64,000 nt of DNA, taken from the NCBI RefSeq assembly GCF_014200595.1, contig NZ_JACHCG010000001.1, positions 1,984,001-2,048,000 of the forward strand. The letters are read 5' to 3'. Shown piece after piece: positions 1 to 9,197 of the stretch (the first letter of the stretch is position 1; each line of letters starts with the position of its first letter). This DNA comes from Pedobacter cryoconitis (GTDB taxonomy: Bacteria > Bacteroidota > Bacteroidia > Sphingobacteriales > Sphingobacteriaceae). The notes under the pieces were generated by a model. That model saw only the letters and a program-made list of their open reading frames with translations, made no database searches and was not told the DNA's origin. The translations under genes were made by a program, and so were the position numbers.

Positions 1-688
1 CAGTATCTGTATGCATATCACCGCCCAGCATCTCCCATTTATTGACAATGTTGTCTTCAACCATGAGTGTGGCCGTTAGGATAGGGATATGTGACATCAC
101 CAGAACAGGGACATCAGCAGGCGTGTTTTTCAGTTCATTTTCCAGCCACGTAAACTGTACTTCTCCGAGTTTACCAATATACCAGGTGCCATCAATATCC
201 AGATGTACGCTGTCCAGAATAATAAATTTCCAGCCATTTTTAATAAAACTATGATAAGGGCTGGAAAGCTTCAGCTGATCCATGGAGTATTGTTTGCCAT
301 AAATAGCCTGCCCCTTATTGTCTTCATTCCACCAGATATCGTGATTACCTAAACAATATTGCACTGGAATATTACATTCCTGCGCCATGATTTCCTTCAC
401 TAATTTCCACTGCCCATTGATTGTGGACAGCTGTTCTTTATTCATGTCGTATACAATATCACCCCCGTTAAGAATCAGATCTGGTTTTGGATGCTGTTGT
501 TGTACATGGTGCAGACATTTAACAAACTTTTTTGGGGCATCAAAATGATCTTTTAGATGGATATCGGTCAGATGGGCAATCCGCATGACCTTTGTCTTTG
601 TGTTGAGATTGTTGGCAAAATTGATAGAGGGAGCTAATAACAGGCCACCCAGACCGGTAAGGCTTTTAAGAACAGATCTTCTTTTCAT
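1..688 (-). CDS. Metallophosphoesterase, Tat-type signal (3' end outside window)
   Basis: The minus-strand frame opens at ATG 686-688 and runs off the left edge, so the C-terminus is missing. The N-terminus MKRRSVLKSLTGLGGLLLAP has an arginine pair and hydrophobic stretch like a Tat signal, suggesting a folded metalloenzyme exported to the periplasm. Calcineurin-like phosphoesterase blocks are visible in order: LTDIH (DxH), LNGGDIVYD (GD), YCLGNHDIWW (GNHD) and MSHIPI. These bind a two-metal centre that hydrolyses phosphomono- or diesters; the substrate is not evident. It is the last visible gene of the SusC/SusD unit, 63 bp after susD, so it probably acts on the ligand imported by that pair (inference). 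Confidence 0.85.
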   Translation of the reverse strand, partial: MKRRSVLKSLTGLGGLLLAPSINFANNLNTKTKVMRIAHLTDIHLKDHFDAPKKFVKCLHHVQQQHPKPDLILNGGDIVYDMNKEQLSTINGQWKLVKEIMAQECNIPVQYCLGNHDIWWNEDNKGQAIYGKQYSMDQLKLSSPYHSFIKNGWKFIILDSVHLDIDGTWYIGKLGEVQFTWLENELKNTPADVPVLVMSHIPILTATLMVEDNIVNKWEMLGGDMHTDT

Positions 689-751
689 TTGTGTTATCTA
701 TTTAAGTTAAAAGCAGCCCTGCTTAATTTGCAGGACTGCGGAATGCTTATA

Positions 752-2512
752 TTACCAGTTTGGATTTTGTTTTAAATTAGGATTTAGCAGCAGATCCTGA
801 CTTGGCAAAGGAAAAAGATAATCTCTTTCCTCTCTGAATGTCTTTGGTGTGTTGGGGTTAACCACGATATTACCACCGGCAGATCCATTCTCCAGAGAAA
901 TATCAACATCCAGCTTCAGAAATTGTGCATCAGGCACTACTGGCTGATTCCCGGTATAAATTACCAGATCTGTTTTACCATCGCCATCGAGATCATAATT
1001 GCCTGTTCCAGGAAAGTATGCACCTTTAAATTGTTCTGTGAGTAAATGACCTTCCTTCCAGCGGATCAGGTCATTCCACCTGAACCCTTCCATTACCAGT
1101 TCGATCCGGCGTTCTCTTCGCAATTCCAGAATGACCCCTTTATTTGCACTGCTTACATGTGTATACTGTGCCGCAAGATAGGGATCAGGATTACTATTGG
1201 AAAGCATCAGGTTAATACCGGGCATATTTACACGGTCTCTTAGTTTTTTAACGGATTTATCGAGATCTCCCTGTGTTAAAGTACCGAGTTCCGCTTTCGC
1301 TTCAGCAAAATTGAGCAACACTTCTGCGTAACGAAAAATAGGGAGAGGGTTAGGTGATTTACTGTTCGCATCATTAACGGCCGAAGTAACAAATTTTGTA
1401 AGCTGGTAACCAGTAACCGTACCGCTGTAAGAAGGAGCGAGTACTGTCGTACCATCTACTCTTTTATAACCAGGCGTCCTGATGGTTTGTGCAAGGCGTG
1501 GATCTCTGTCCTTGGTTTCGTCAAAGAAACCATAAATATTGTATCCTGGCTTGTCTGTAAAACGGGAGCCGTCTTTCATGAGGTAACTGTTGACCAGTTT
1601 TTTTTCTAATCCTGGCTTACCAAAAGAAGGGGATACAGTGTAATAATTTACGTTATGGTTGATCTGAAGACTGGTACTATATTGTCTGGCCAGAATTACT
1701 TCTGTTGGGTTGACAACCAGGGCATGAAAAAGATCAGCATAAGCTTTATCCGGGCTGCTGGTATAAACATTATATGGCCCTTTATCAATCAGCTGTTCTG
1801 CTGCATCTGCCGAGGCCTGTAAAAAGCGATTGGCATCTGGCAGGCTAAATTCTGTATGATATTTTCTAAAGGTACCTTCAAACAGACATAACCTTGATTT
1901 TAAGGCTAGTGCAGTCCATTTAGTCACTTCCGAAGCTGATTGCCCAGCTGGCAAATTAGCAATCGCAAAGTCGATATCATTCAGTACTGAATCCATGACC
2001 AGTGTACGTGGATCTCTGGCTTTAGTAAGTGCTTCGTTATCATTCGTTTCAATTGGTTTGGAATACCAGGGCACATCGCCATAAGCTGCTACCATATTAG
2101 CGTAAAAATACGCTCTGAAAAATTTAGCAACAGCAGCATATTTAATAGCGATAGCGGGGCTCACTCCACCACGCTGATAATTTTGCAGAAAGTAGTTGAC
2201 ATTTCTCAGGTTTGTCCAGTTCCAGCCACCACCAGCTACAGGAACCAAGCGGTTACCTGTTATCTTTTTGTCTAGTCCATTGAGTACAATATTATCACTA
2301 TTTTCGGTATACAGACTTGTGAAGGCTTTATCTTCATTGTCTGCGTTAGGTAACATATTATCATAAAATGAAGTGACATAGAGTTTAAGTTCATTTTCTG
2401 AATTGAAACTATTGTTAGGGGAGATCTGGGAAAGTGGTTCCAGGTCAAGTGATTTTTTACAGGCCGTAATCAGTGTGATGGCTGCCAGTGCCAGATATAT
2501 AATTCTTTTCAT
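752..2512 (-). CDS. RagB/SusD family nutrient-uptake lipoprotein
   Basis: This 586-residue protein has a lipoprotein signal peptide ending LITAC (Cys18) and the conserved SusD start LDLEPLSQISPNNSF. The C-terminal RREDY-like end (ERDYLFPLPSQDLLLNPNLKQNPNW) is the classic SusD finish, with a RRIELVMEGFRWNDLIRW segment before it. SusD proteins are surface-exposed TPR-rich lipoproteins that form the lid over the SusC channel and bind the ligand outside the cell. It starts 8 bp after the susC stop, so the two are translated from one message. The substrate cannot be read from sequence; no glycoside hydrolase adjoins the pair, but a phosphoesterase follows it. Confidence 0.95.
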   Translation of the reverse strand: MKRIIYLALAAITLITACKKSLDLEPLSQISPNNSFNSENELKLYVTSFYDNMLPNADNEDKAFTSLYTENSDNIVLNGLDKKITGNRLVPVAGGGWNWTNLRNVNYFLQNYQRGGVSPAIAIKYAAVAKFFRAYFYANMVAAYGDVPWYSKPIETNDNEALTKARDPRTLVMDSVLNDIDFAIANLPAGQSASEVTKWTALALKSRLCLFEGTFRKYHTEFSLPDANRFLQASADAAEQLIDKGPYNVYTSSPDKAYADLFHALVVNPTEVILARQYSTSLQINHNVNYYTVSPSFGKPGLEKKLVNSYLMKDGSRFTDKPGYNIYGFFDETKDRDPRLAQTIRTPGYKRVDGTTVLAPSYSGTVTGYQLTKFVTSAVNDANSKSPNPLPIFRYAEVLLNFAEAKAELGTLTQGDLDKSVKKLRDRVNMPGINLMLSNSNPDPYLAAQYTHVSSANKGVILELRRERRIELVMEGFRWNDLIRWKEGHLLTEQFKGAYFPGTGNYDLDGDGKTDLVIYTGNQPVVPDAQFLKLDVDISLENGSAGGNIVVNPNTPKTFREERDYLFPLPSQDLLLNPNLKQNPNW

Positions 2513-2520
2513 GTTTGCTG

Positions 2521-5500
2521 TTAAAAGGTGACGTTCAATCCAAGGGTATAAGTTTTCATGAAGGGATAAGCCCTTCCGCCTTTATCTGTCCCATCTGGTG
2601 TAAGTTGTTCAGGGTCGATATATTTTGTTTTAAGCTTGGTCAGCGTAAGCATATTCTGCCCGGTGAAGAAGAATCTGAGCTTTTCTATTTTCCACTTTTT
2701 AATAATCGAAGCGGGCAGGTTATAACCTACAGTCAGATTTTTTAAACGCAGGTAAGCTATGTTCTGTAAGTATTTGTCGTTGTTATAATACAGCTCACCT
2801 CCGTCATAGGCAGCATATCCACGGTTAATAGGGAAATAAGAGTCAGGATTTTCAGGGCTCCAGAGTTTACTTTCGAAATCTTTAGGGATGAAAGAAGAAT
2901 AAGGTCTTCCAAAAGTCCCCCAGAACATACCAGCTTCTGTATTCGGGTACCAATCTTGCTTACCGATACCTTGCAGGGAAACAGACAGGTCAAAATTGCT
3001 CCAGTTAAAGCCTGCATTAATACCGAAGGAATATCTTGGCAGCGAATTTCCGATCTTGCGAAGGTCGCCATGATCCTGTAACGTGTTTTTACCATCATTG
3101 ATCACGCCATCTCCATTGAGATCTTTAAACTTCAGATCACCAGCATGCAGTTTACTCCATTCTCCGGGTGATCCGGTGCGCTGTCCGTCTACATAGTCCT
3201 GGTTTATTTTCCAGTTTTGTGCCTCCTGATCAGATTTGAAATAACCGTCTATGCTGTATCCCCAGATTTCTCCAAGTTCTTGTCCTACATAAAAATTGCT
3301 GAGCAAGTTGTTCGGGTTGTCAAACTTGGTAATCTTTGCGGTATAATCTGAAAGTACCACACCAAAGTTATAGCCAAAAGGTTTACCCATTAAAGTGCCG
3401 CTGTCTTTCCAGCTTACACTGATGTCCCAGCCTTTAGTGAGCAGATCCCCGGCATTCTGCTTTGGCGAATCAGCACCATAAACAGATGGAAGTGTTTTTC
3501 CATTGATCAGCATATCGGTCGTTTTACGTCTGTAGATATCTAAAGAGGTTTGCAGGCGGTTATTAAAGAAAGCCATATCTGCACCGAAATTGAGCGATGT
3601 AGATTTTTCCCAGGTAAAATCTGGTACAATGGGATTAGGAGAACTTAATGTTTGCGTCTGATTTCCATTAACTACCCATTTGGATAGGGTTGAATTCATA
3701 ACCGGAATATAGGGATAGAGGTTATTACTGCCGGTTCCTACATCCTGATTTCCTAAAGTACCATAGGAGGCTCTCAGTTTAAATTCTGATACAGCAGGCT
3801 TTAGTGCTTCGAAAAAAGATTCTTCACTGATTCTCCATCCGCCGGATATTGAAGGGAAGAATCCAAACCTGCTTTTTTCCGGAAAACGCGATGTACCATC
3901 GTATCTGCCATTTAATTCAAGCAGGTATTTTCCTTTATAGTCGTAATTGATCCTGCCGAAATAACCTAATAACGCCCATTCACTCGCACTACCTGTAGCT
4001 TGTTGCGCTCCTGTACCTAAATCGATCTGGTTCAGGTCTTTAGATAAGAGGTCGAAACGAAGTGCAGTGTTGGTTTTATATTTCTGCAACTCATAATTAT
4101 ATCCCGCAGTGACTTTAAAGTTATTTTCTTTGATTTTCTTTTCATACGTCGCGTACAAATTGACAGAATGGTGCTGGTCCATATCAGTTCCTTCTTTGTA
4201 CTTATCATTTCCTTCATATTTAATGATACCTGGATTTATAGACCAGGGGATTACTGCCTGACGCTGGAAATTTGAAGAGGGACGAAGCTGATAAGCATAA
4301 TTTCCGGTGAAAATTAATCCCGGTACTATATTGGCGTTAAAGCCAATAGTATTCGTTAAATCATAGTTTTTAGTACCTCCAAAAGACTTTTTGTTTTGAA
4401 AATTTGCGTATTCGTTTGCTCCATAATTGTTAAGGTTTGTACGATAGGTAAATGTGCCGTCCGGATTTTGAGGTACATAGGCTGCCATCGCGTGGTTATA
4501 GAAACCCGGGCCATCCGATTTATATCCGTTACCTGGATAAGTATAGTCAGTGGCGGCAAATTGTGTATTGGAAAAAACAGTCAGCCATTTAGAAAGATGT
4601 GCATTAATCTTCGCCCTGAAATTGTAAGCATTGTAAACGTCTTCGCGCAAATAGGATTGGAAAAGACCTTTTTGCTGGTAGTATCTGCCTGATAAGAGAA
4701 AGTCTACCTTTTTATCTCCGCCGGTAACATTTATGTAATGTTCCATGGCAGGTGCATCTTTTTTAAACAGAAAATTCCACCAGTCTGTGTTTCCGTAATA
4801 GGAATACTGGTCTTGTCCATTTCTGTTTTGTACCACTACCGATGGTAAGGTTTTATCGGTTTGTCTGAGTTTAAGCTGCGCATAATCATCAGCATTGTAA
4901 CCGCTGTAGCTATTTCCCACATTCCGGGAGAAAGCTTCATCTACCAATCTCATTTGAGTATAGCCATCGGTAATAAAATCTGTTTTTGTGGTTACCTTTT
5001 GTAAGCTAAAGTTACTGCCGTAGTTTACGCTTATTTTTCCCTCGGCGGCTTTCTTAGTGGTAATCAGGATTACACCAAAGGCTGCTCTAGCACCATAAAT
5101 AGCTGCGGAAGCCGCATCTTTTAATACAGTTACATTTTCTACGTCATGGGGGTTAATCATGTTGACATCACCTGGAATTCCGTCAATCAGGATCAGTGGA
5201 GAGCCGCTTACGTTGGTAATAGACGCGAAACCCCGCACGTTAAATTTACCGGGACTGCCGGGCTGACCATCACCGAAAGTAATATTCAGGTTTGGAATAG
5301 CACCTTGCAAGGCCTGGGCAATTCCGGCAACCGGACGATCTTCAAAGACTTTAGCATCTACCTGGCTTACAGCACCGGTAAGGTTTACTTTTTTCTGTGT
5401 GCCATAACCAACTACCACAACTTCATTCAGCCCGTTTTTTGCGGGGGATAGTTTAATATCCATGGTTGTAGTCTCGCCGGCTTTAAGCTGGATGTTTTTA

Positions 5501-6060
5501 AGCTGCTGATTTTCATAGGAAATATAACTTGCCTCAATAGTATAAGTTCCAGCTGGGGCAGAAATCTTGTAGTTACCTTTTTCATCGGTCTGCACAGATT
5601 TGCCAAGTTCGGCGATTTTAAGGGTTGCACCAGGCAGGGGCAGACCTTTTTCATCTGCAATCTTCCCATAGAGCCTGCCTGGTTCCTGAAGTTTAATTTC
5701 TTCTTTACTCAGGGCATTAATAACGATGATTCCGTTCACTTCCCTGAAGCGCATTGGTTTGGATTCGAATAGTTTTTTTAAGATGTTTCCAAGTGTTTCG
5801 TTTGAAAAGTTAAAATCGCTGATGGAGTAATTGTCCAGCAGATGGCGGTCATAGGCAAAATTCACTTTGCTCTGGTACTCCAGATTTCTGATCGCGGTTT
5901 CTATGGTTGCATGCTTGATGCTGACCGATATTCTTTTATTCAGGACCTGACCGTTTCCGGCAAATGACGGAAATAGCAATGAAATGGTACAAAGAATAGT
6001 TAACAAGACAAAAGTGAATCTCATCGCTTGAATTATGACATTGTTAAGTTTTAATTTCAT
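2521..6060 (-). CDS. SusC/RagA family TonB-linked outer-membrane transporter with STN domain
   Basis: The 1179-residue TonB-dependent transporter has a signal peptide (residues 1-38), an STN (secretin/TonB N-terminal) signalling domain at about 45-115, a carboxypeptidase-regulatory-like beta-sandwich at about 128-205, the SusC signature VVVVGYGTQKKVNLTGAV from residue 214, plug motif SPLILIDGIPGD near 287, and a 22-strand barrel ending TLGLNVTF. The STN domain is the part that contacts a FecR-type anti-sigma factor, which fits the fecR and sigma genes directly upstream. It therefore both imports a ligand with the SusD partner and reports ligand occupancy across the outer membrane to the sigma/FecR pair. 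Confidence 0.95.
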   Translation of the reverse strand: MKLKLNNVIIQAMRFTFVLLTILCTISLLFPSFAGNGQVLNKRISVSIKHATIETAIRNLEYQSKVNFAYDRHLLDNYSISDFNFSNETLGNILKKLFESKPMRFREVNGIIVINALSKEEIKLQEPGRLYGKIADEKGLPLPGATLKIAELGKSVQTDEKGNYKISAPAGTYTIEASYISYENQQLKNIQLKAGETTTMDIKLSPAKNGLNEVVVVGYGTQKKVNLTGAVSQVDAKVFEDRPVAGIAQALQGAIPNLNITFGDGQPGSPGKFNVRGFASITNVSGSPLILIDGIPGDVNMINPHDVENVTVLKDAASAAIYGARAAFGVILITTKKAAEGKISVNYGSNFSLQKVTTKTDFITDGYTQMRLVDEAFSRNVGNSYSGYNADDYAQLKLRQTDKTLPSVVVQNRNGQDQYSYYGNTDWWNFLFKKDAPAMEHYINVTGGDKKVDFLLSGRYYQQKGLFQSYLREDVYNAYNFRAKINAHLSKWLTVFSNTQFAATDYTYPGNGYKSDGPGFYNHAMAAYVPQNPDGTFTYRTNLNNYGANEYANFQNKKSFGGTKNYDLTNTIGFNANIVPGLIFTGNYAYQLRPSSNFQRQAVIPWSINPGIIKYEGNDKYKEGTDMDQHHSVNLYATYEKKIKENNFKVTAGYNYELQKYKTNTALRFDLLSKDLNQIDLGTGAQQATGSASEWALLGYFGRINYDYKGKYLLELNGRYDGTSRFPEKSRFGFFPSISGGWRISEESFFEALKPAVSEFKLRASYGTLGNQDVGTGSNNLYPYIPVMNSTLSKWVVNGNQTQTLSSPNPIVPDFTWEKSTSLNFGADMAFFNNRLQTSLDIYRRKTTDMLINGKTLPSVYGADSPKQNAGDLLTKGWDISVSWKDSGTLMGKPFGYNFGVVLSDYTAKITKFDNPNNLLSNFYVGQELGEIWGYSIDGYFKSDQEAQNWKINQDYVDGQRTGSPGEWSKLHAGDLKFKDLNGDGVINDGKNTLQDHGDLRKIGNSLPRYSFGINAGFNWSNFDLSVSLQGIGKQDWYPNTEAGMFWGTFGRPYSSFIPKDFESKLWSPENPDSYFPINRGYAAYDGGELYYNNDKYLQNIAYLRLKNLTVGYNLPASIIKKWKIEKLRFFFTGQNMLTLTKLKTKYIDPEQLTPDGTDKGGRAYPFMKTYTLGLNVTF

Positions 6061-6124
6061 ACATTGTATGGCTTTTAATTGTGAAATGATTGGAAGTTTT
6101 TTTTGCCTTAACGGCTTAAAAATG

Positions 6125-6150
6125 AAGACAGTTGTTCGCGCAACTGTCTT
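6125..6150 (-). terminator. Hairpin between fecR and susC
   Basis: Arms aagacagttg / caactgtctt around a short loop form a strong hairpin seven bases after the fecR stop. On the minus strand it is followed by a short T-rich stretch. It probably partly uncouples sigma/fecR transcription from the susCD message, giving susCD its own sigma-dependent promoter in the roughly 65 bp that follow. The opposite strand has a longer T run, so it could also act in that direction. Confidence 0.6.
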
Positions 6151-6157
6151 TTTTTTA

Positions 6158-7117
6158 TTAGTAGATTTCTATGTCGTTCCTCCTTTTTTTAATTTTTAAC
6201 TGATGTATTGCCGCAACAATCTCCATGGCTTTCAGCGCAGGAGCAGAGGTGCTTATGGTTGTTGTGAAATGTTTTGTTTTGAGATTTTGATTATTGGTGT
6301 AAACCTGGATACCAAAGTTTTTAGCCATCAGGATTGACATCTCTTCGAAAGAGGCATTATTTAAGACCAGATTACCTTTTTGCCAGGCCATATTTTGTTC
6401 ATCAAGCGGTGTGAGCTGTATGGTTTGATCATTGCGCTGATAGGCCATTTGTTGTCCTTTTATTAAAAAATGACTGGGCTGGTTGTCTACCCGTACACCA
6501 ACTTTACCCCGGAGTACGCCAATAGTCATTTTTCCAAGCTGGCTATAGGCACGGATATTAAACGCAGTGCCAAGTACCTGGGTGGTTAAACGTCCGCTTT
6601 TAATGATAAAAGGATGTTTAGGGTCGTGTTTTACATCAAAGAAAACTTCTCCGTCAATCAGCTGGACAATCCGTTTAGCGGGGAAGTCTGGTGATATACG
6701 GATGGTAGAAACGCTGTTCAGCATCAGGTTTGTTCCATCGGGCAGGGTAACGTTTTTTCTTTCGCCGGTTTGGGTAGAAACTGTAGTGAAGCAACCTCCA
6801 GGACAGTTGTTTTTAGTGGATTTCCCCGGAACCGGTGTTTTCCAGAACAACAAGGCTAATGATCCGATAGTGGTCAAAATTGCAGCAGCTCTTAGCCAGC
6901 TCAGACGGATTTTTATAGCCTCTTTATGTGTTTTTATTCCGGGTGCTATCGAAGCCCAGATTTGTTCTTTAACCTGTGCTTCCTTTCTGGCATCCATTGA
7001 AATGGGGTCTGCATCATCCAATTGCTGATACCAGTTGTCTACTATTTCTTTTTCGGGTCCTGAATTTTTATGTTGCAGGTAATCTTTTAACAATTGCCTG
7101 TTCCTGGTACTGCTCAT
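6158..7117 (-). CDS. FecR family anti-sigma factor
   Basis: This 319-residue protein has the expected layout: an N-terminal cytoplasmic anti-sigma region (residues 1-78), a single membrane segment LRAAAILTTIGSLALLFW, the periplasmic FecR domain (RKNVTLPDGTNLMLNSVSTIRI; IDGEVFFDVKHDPKHPFII; VLGTAFNIRAYS) and a C-terminal DUF4974 repeat that ends ALKAMEIVAAIHQLKIKKRRNDIEIY. The C-terminal domain meets the STN domain of the SusC partner. The gene sits 76 bp after the sigma gene and ahead of susC, the standard sigma/anti-sigma/SusC order of Bacteroidota. Confidence 0.93.
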   Translation of the reverse strand: MSSTRNRQLLKDYLQHKNSGPEKEIVDNWYQQLDDADPISMDARKEAQVKEQIWASIAPGIKTHKEAIKIRLSWLRAAAILTTIGSLALLFWKTPVPGKSTKNNCPGGCFTTVSTQTGERKNVTLPDGTNLMLNSVSTIRISPDFPAKRIVQLIDGEVFFDVKHDPKHPFIIKSGRLTTQVLGTAFNIRAYSQLGKMTIGVLRGKVGVRVDNQPSHFLIKGQQMAYQRNDQTIQLTPLDEQNMAWQKGNLVLNNASFEEMSILMAKNFGIQVYTNNQNLKTKHFTTTISTSAPALKAMEIVAAIHQLKIKKRRNDIEIY

Positions 7118-7193
7118 AGCTATCCTTTTAACCTACTATCTGAAAAAGTGGTTTTGGGTACTATACGCAGTGTGTGAAGTGTGTGTTAAGTTT

Positions 7194-7790
7194 TTATGAA
7201 GCGGCTAAATAGCAGATCATAAACACGGGAATTACCCAGTCTCCTTTGTGGTGGTCCATTACTGTGGTACGGAGCCGTTTTAGTGCTTGTCCGATTTGAT
7301 TTTTCACTGTTTGTTCGGAGAGGTTAAGCTGAGCAGCAATATCGGCGACAGAAAAGTTTTCATCTCTGCTCATGCGGAATATCTGCTGCATTTTACCGGG
7401 CATCTTTTCAACTGTGGCTTCAATAACAGTTTTAAGTTCTTTGTTTTCGAGCAGGATGTCGGGGGCTGTGTCCATTGGGATGTCCAGCAGTTCAGATTTT
7501 TTGATCTGACCGGAAGTGTGTGCGTAATAGCTGATTATACGATATTTTAAAGCTGTAAAAAGATATTTTCCAAGATCGTCTTTTTCTGATGCATGGATAT
7601 GGTGTCTCCTGTTCCAGACCGAAAGCATTATTTCCTGTATCATGTCTTTAGCTTCATCTTCGTCTACTCCTTTGCAGGCTCTGAGATAGAGGACTTTCCA
7701 GTATTTATCATAGAGTAAACGGAATGCGGCCTGATCGTTTGCTTGTATCGCAGCGATTAAGTAGGTATCAGAGATATGATTAGCGTCCAC
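7194..7790 (-). CDS. ECF RNA polymerase sigma factor (Bacteroides expansion type)
   Basis: A 198-residue sigma-70 family protein. Region 2 is seen as AAFRLLYDKYWKVLYLRACKG followed by DMIQEIMLSVWNRRHHI, and region 4 as RDENFSVADIAAQLNLSEQTVKNQIGQALKRLRT, a helix-turn-helix that reads the -35 element. The family typically drives an adjacent susC/susD pair when the FecR anti-sigma factor releases it. It heads the minus-strand unit that runs to the window edge. The C-terminal tail VIPVFMICYLAAS is hydrophobic, a frequent but unexplained feature of this subgroup. Confidence 0.94.
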   Translation of the reverse strand: MDANHISDTYLIAAIQANDQAAFRLLYDKYWKVLYLRACKGVDEDEAKDMIQEIMLSVWNRRHHIHASEKDDLGKYLFTALKYRIISYYAHTSGQIKKSELLDIPMDTAPDILLENKELKTVIEATVEKMPGKMQQIFRMSRDENFSVADIAAQLNLSEQTVKNQIGQALKRLRTTVMDHHKGDWVIPVFMICYLAAS

Positions 7791-7854
7791 GATCCCAAAA
7801 TTAGAGAGTTTAATGGTTGGTTGGTGGTGGGGTTGTGTTAAGGATTTGTTATAA

Positions 7855-9120
7855 TTATGGTTTAATGACGGTTGTGCCTACGGTATAGTTTAAATCAGCA
7901 ATGGCTTTTTGAAGACTGAACTCTTGTTGCAAAAGTTTGAGTTTGGTGTCCTTATAAGAGTCAAAGAAATCTACAAATTCAACCAGCCCTATTTTTCCGC
8001 TTTCATAATCATGAAGCAAGCTTTTAAATAGCTGATCGTATTGCTCATTAAACTCTGTGTGTTTGGAAGATAGAACATTTTTACTAATCTCATATTGCTG
8101 AAAGGTTGATACAACAGCATTTTCCAGTCTTAATTCGTTTTCTTTAAGTACGCTTTCTTTGTTTTGTATAGCATAACGGGCAGAGCGGATATTGCCCTGG
8201 TTCCGATTAAAGAAAGGCAATTGAAATCCAACTTGCATGCCAAAATAATCTTTAGAATAACTGTTTGTATGGTCATAATCTACACCGAAGGTAATGTTAG
8301 GTATAGCTAAGGCCTTTTGATATTCAAGGTTATGTTTAGCATAACTAAAGGCCAGATCGGAAGAATGATAATCCGCTCTGTGAATTTTTGCCTGATTGAT
8401 TAGATTATTGAGGTCTAATTTTATCATTTCTGTTTTGGATTGTTTGATAACGGGGGCAATGAAGGCTGTAGATTTTGTACGAAGCAATACCTTAAGTTCA
8501 GTTTCTAAAGCGTTGATCTGCCTGCTATTTTCTATTTTATCATTTTCTAAACCAAAAAGCAGTGCTTTTAAGCGGATGTAATCTTTGAATTTTGTCTTAT
8601 CAGTTTTATAGGTATGTTCAATTTTGGTAATTAACTGATTACCCGCGGTGAGCTCATTCTGGTAAACTTTCGCCTGATCATTCAGGTTCGCAAGCTGTGC
8701 AAAATCCAGTTGCAGGTTATAATGTAAATTGCGCATTAAATCATTAAAAAGAGCCTCCTGAATTTCTGCCTGATCTTTAGCGAGTTCAATTTCTTTTCCT
8801 CGTTTTCCAGCAGTTTTAATTACCTGGCTAACTACAAGATATATTTCTCCATTCCCATCTGTATGATTGAAAAATTTGCGGGTATTATCATATAGATTTT
8901 GATCTGTCGCTAAATATGGATTATCCCAAAGCTTTGCTTGTTTTATCAGCGCTTTTGAAACCTGAACATTATATTTCTGTGCAATCAGGCCGATATTATT
9001 TTCTAAAAATGTTTTTTCAGCATCAGGAAAAGTAATCTTCAGCGTATCCAATTGCGCACTGGCCTGAAAGGACGTAATATTCAGGAATAAAACCAATAAA
9101 GTGGTATAAGTTGTTCTCAT
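7855..9120 (-). CDS. TolC family outer-membrane efflux protein (CusC/CzcC-like), unaccompanied
   Basis: A 421-residue protein with a signal peptide (MRTTYTTLLVLFLNITSFQASA) and the duplicated, long-helical layout of outer-membrane efflux factors: alternating helices with many N, Q and K, and the block VGFQLPFFNRNQGNIRSA near residue 290 typical of metal-efflux CzcC/CusC-like members. Such proteins form a trimeric channel for tripartite pumps. No RND pump or adaptor gene adjoins it, so it must serve a pump encoded elsewhere or be an orphan. It ends 64 bp upstream of the sigma gene start and is transcribed in the same direction, but it is functionally unrelated to the SusCD unit. Confidence 0.88.
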   Translation of the reverse strand: MRTTYTTLLVLFLNITSFQASAQLDTLKITFPDAEKTFLENNIGLIAQKYNVQVSKALIKQAKLWDNPYLATDQNLYDNTRKFFNHTDGNGEIYLVVSQVIKTAGKRGKEIELAKDQAEIQEALFNDLMRNLHYNLQLDFAQLANLNDQAKVYQNELTAGNQLITKIEHTYKTDKTKFKDYIRLKALLFGLENDKIENSRQINALETELKVLLRTKSTAFIAPVIKQSKTEMIKLDLNNLINQAKIHRADYHSSDLAFSYAKHNLEYQKALAIPNITFGVDYDHTNSYSKDYFGMQVGFQLPFFNRNQGNIRSARYAIQNKESVLKENELRLENAVVSTFQQYEISKNVLSSKHTEFNEQYDQLFKSLLHDYESGKIGLVEFVDFFDSYKDTKLKLLQQEFSLQKAIADLNYTVGTTVIKP

Positions 9121-9143
9121 GTAGAATTCTTTTGCTAAGTTTT

Positions 9144-9182
9144 AAAATAAAAGGCCTCCGTTGTGGGGAGACCTTTTATTTT
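9144..9182 (-). terminator. Intrinsic terminator after SRPBCC gene
   Basis: Arms aaaataaaaggcctcc and ggagaccttttatttt form a long stem with one mismatch. The stem has A/T-rich outer ends, so it can terminate on either strand. It lies just past the stop of the SRPBCC gene (9198). Confidence 0.75.
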
Positions 9183-9197
9183 AATTATGTCCGTTGT

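Noticed and set aside
7855..9120. TolC-like gene as part of a metal-efflux operon
   Set aside because: No RND pump or adaptor gene adjoins; the neighbours are the sigma factor and an SRPBCC protein.
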